A DNA stretch of 7,499 bases. Source: Gammaproteobacteria bacterium. GTDB taxonomy: Bacteria; Pseudomonadota; Gammaproteobacteria; Pseudomonadales; Halieaceae. The notes under the pieces were generated by a model, which was not told the origin of the DNA, did not search any database, and saw only the letters and a list, made by a program, of their open reading frames with translations. The position numbers and the translations under genes were made by a program. The stretch spans positions 1 to 7,499 of the forward strand of contig JAOUDU010000123.1 of assembly GCA_029859085.1 (NCBI GenBank), in the 5' to 3' direction. This document shows, piece after piece, positions 6,434 to 7,499 of this stretch (positions are counted from its first letter, which is position 1; each line of letters begins with the position of its first letter).

Positions 6434-7219
6434 CTATTTTGGTACCGGGCCGACGCCGCCATCGCGCACAGTAACGCTTTGGTATAGCCGCTGGCTGTCA
6501 CAGCTCACCGTGCCACCAAAGATCTGCTGGGCCTTGGCCCAGCTCTGGCCATTGGTGTAGGCCTCCCAGTCGGCACCGTAGGCGAGATAGTCGGGGTAGC
6601 TGTAGACGAGTTTATAATTCCAGGTCGGGTTGTTCTGGCCCGCGCCCGGGAAGAAAGCCCAGACGCCAGCCTTGGAACCGATGGAATCCAGGTTTGCCGA
6701 CCAGGCCCTGTTTGCGGCCATGGCGTCCTGGACGGTCTTGCCTTCAGCGACGGTGCAGTTGCTGAATAACGCCAGACCGCTCTTGCCGGGCCAGCCTTCT
6801 GCCGGCGGGCGGATGTTGACGGAAGCGGCGCTGGAGTGCTCACTGCATGTCATCACCTTGTCGAACTCATCGGCCAGGCCGCCATTCTCATCGGCCCAGG
6901 CCTGCATGCCCTTGCCCATGTCATTGCCGTTGGCCCAGACGCCCAGCCAGGCCACGTCGATCGGCATATTCACAGAGGTGAGTACCGGTACCATCACCCA
7001 GGCGCTGTAGGCAACCCCCTTGCTTTTGTCCATCCACTTGTTCCATTTCGCCACCACCGCGTTCAGGTCGGCCATGCCCTTGCCGTCGTTGAAGTTGCAC
7101 AGGTAGGAGTCGATGGCGGCGAAGGCCGGCGGCGGGGTGGATGCCTGGGCGAACAGATTGCCGCTCCACAGGGCAGAAACGAGGAAACTGATGGTTGCTG
7201 TGTGTTTAAGGATTTTCAT
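6434..7219 (-). CDS. Exported protein of unknown function with two repeated ~90-residue halves
   Basis: From ATG 7219-7217 to TAG at 6434 this encodes 261 residues. The frame is open further upstream (to about 7450), but ATG 7219 is chosen because it begins a clear signal peptide (MKILKHTATISFLVSALW, cleavage near residue 24-26) behind AAGAAGAGA. I do not recognise the family. The mature part looks like an internal duplication. Half 1 runs from about residue 39 to 130 and half 2 from about 151 to 246. Each begins with C-x4-G-K-x3-D-x7-W (C41, G46, K47, D51, W59 and C155, G160, K161, D165, W173). Each then has an aromatic strand ending in Pro (P78, P191), an aromatic strand pair (W91/W95, Y202/Y206), a Trp helix (W108, W218) and a closing Cys (C125, C240). 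The two Cys pairs could form one disulfide per half in the periplasm. The size suggests two alpha/beta-barrel-like domains, which is inference. It is probably secreted or periplasmic. Confidence 0.8.
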   Translation of the reverse strand: MKILKHTATISFLVSALWSGNLFAQASTPPPAFAAIDSYLCNFNDGKGMADLNAVVAKWNKWMDKSKGVAYSAWVMVPVLTSVNMPIDVAWLGVWANGNDMGKGMQAWADENGGLADEFDKVMTCSEHSSAASVNIRPPAEGWPGKSGLALFSNCTVAEGKTVQDAMAANRAWSANLDSIGSKAGVWAFFPGAGQNNPTWNYKLVYSYPDYLAYGADWEAYTNGQSWAKAQQIFGGTVSCDSQRLYQSVTVRDGGVGPVPK

Positions 7220-7226
7220 AGTGCGG

Positions 7227-7235
7227 TCTCTTCTT
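7227..7235 (-). promoter_or_regulatory. Ribosome binding site of the exported duplicated-domain gene
   Basis: On the minus strand AAGAAGAGA ends 7 bases before ATG 7219. It supports this start over the longer open frame, as does the signal peptide that begins at this Met. Confidence 0.5.
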
Positions 7236-7261
7236 GTTGTCGGTTCCGGGGTGAAGCCGGC

Positions 7262-7298
7262 CACCCGGGCGGGTGATACCGGTTGAGGTTTCAGTATA
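7262..7298 (-). promoter_or_regulatory. Possible promoter -10 box and leader inverted repeat for the exported-protein gene
   Basis: On the minus strand TATACT (7298-7293) is a good -10-like hexamer, but the sequence 17 bases further upstream (AATCTG) is a poor -35. Between it and the gene lies a perfect inverted repeat, CACCCG-GG-CGGGTG (7262-7275), in what would be the 5' leader. It might be an operator or simply GC-rich chance. The rest of the 217-bp gap (7220-7436) contains no gene that I can see, plus a seven-T run on the minus strand at 7345-7351. Confidence 0.25.
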
Positions 7299-7415
7299 GA
7301 CACCGACTCCCGGGCCAGATTTCGAGACCTAGACTTTCTGGGTATAAAAAAAGATGTTTTAGTGCCACTTTGCGATGGAAGAGACCGGCCGCTCACCACA
7401 CCGGCGTATTTACTG

Positions 7416-7428
7416 GCCCGCCCCGGGC
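7416..7428 (-). terminator. Small GC hairpin after the right-edge oxidoreductase gene
   Basis: GCCCG and CGGGC flank three bases, making a 5-bp stem that begins 8 bases after the stop codon (minus strand). No T-run follows directly; the nearest lies about 65 bases further on. It is a weak terminator candidate. Confidence 0.2.
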
Positions 7429-7436
7429 TCGCGCTG

Positions 7437-7499
7437 TTACCTCGTGCCAACTCTCACCACCACCTTACCTTCAACCTTGCCACCGGCAATATGCTCCAC
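7437..7499 (-). CDS. C-terminal end of a probable MDR-family oxidoreductase (zinc alcohol dehydrogenase/quinone reductase-like), partial
   Basis: On the minus strand the frame entering from the right edge (7499) reads VEHIAGGKVEGKVVVRVGTR and ends at TAA (7439-7437). A hydrophobic/His segment, then GGK-x-EGK and a run of Val, is the usual last strand of medium-chain dehydrogenase/reductase proteins (commonly written hxxGKxxGKVVLxV). Those proteins use NAD(P)H to reduce or oxidise quinones, enones or alcohols. Only 20 residues are visible, so the family call rests on one short motif and no catalytic residue can be checked. The gene lies upstream of, and in the same direction as, the duplicated exported-protein gene, 217 bp away. 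Confidence 0.5.
   Translation of the reverse strand: MEHIAGGKVEGKVVVRVGTR

Noticed and set aside
7345..7351. Run of seven T (minus strand) as the tail of an intrinsic terminator for the right-edge gene
   Set aside because: The sequence before it forms only a weak, bulged AT-rich stem, and it lies about 85 bases after the stop.
7220..7450. N-terminal extension of the exported protein up to about 7450
   Set aside because: It would bury the signal peptide behind 77 basic, Ser/Arg-rich residues and overlap the end of the upstream gene.

Overview
The window is GC-rich, bacterial-looking DNA with tightly packed genes, ATG/GTG starts and Shine-Dalgarno-like sites. The gene types point to a heterotrophic, probably marine proteobacterium: an HsaA-type flavin monooxygenase, an exported DUF885 metallopeptidase, a nitroreductase and an NRAMP-like transporter. 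My best guess is a gammaproteobacterium of the Halieaceae/Cellvibrionales kind, but there is no rRNA or marker gene to confirm it. I see no mobile element, CRISPR array, tRNA or rRNA.

Layout from left to right. (1) The 3' part of a DUF1295-type membrane protein (2-718, +), cut by the left edge. (2) A two-gene unit: an exported DUF885 zinc-peptidase-like protein (803-2563, +) overlapping by ATGA a small SnoaL/NTF2-like protein (2560-2970, +). (3) A convergent nitroreductase (2967-3620, -), whose stop codon shares a palindromic CTAG with the stop of the SnoaL-like gene. (4) A divergent NRAMP-family transporter (3760-4986, +), most likely started by GTG, with altered metal-site motifs. (5) A hairpin-containing gap, then an HsaA-like flavin-dependent monooxygenase/acyl-CoA dehydrogenase-fold protein (5164-6345, +). 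(6) A strong inverted repeat between convergent genes. (7) An exported protein of unknown function made of two repeated ~90-residue halves (6434-7219, -). (8) The last 20 codons of a probable MDR-type (zinc alcohol dehydrogenase/quinone reductase) oxidoreductase (7437-7499, -), cut by the right edge.

The genes do not form one obvious pathway. Several (monooxygenase, nitroreductase, MDR oxidoreductase, DUF1295 steroid-reductase-like protein, SnoaL-like protein) would suit a catabolic region for lipophilic or aromatic compounds such as steroids. That is inference only: no reductase partner for the monooxygenase and no other steroid-degradation gene is visible. I found no clear new multi-gene system. 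The items most worth a second look are the duplicated exported protein and the NRAMP homologue with GPGT/VPYN in place of the usual DPGN/MPHN.
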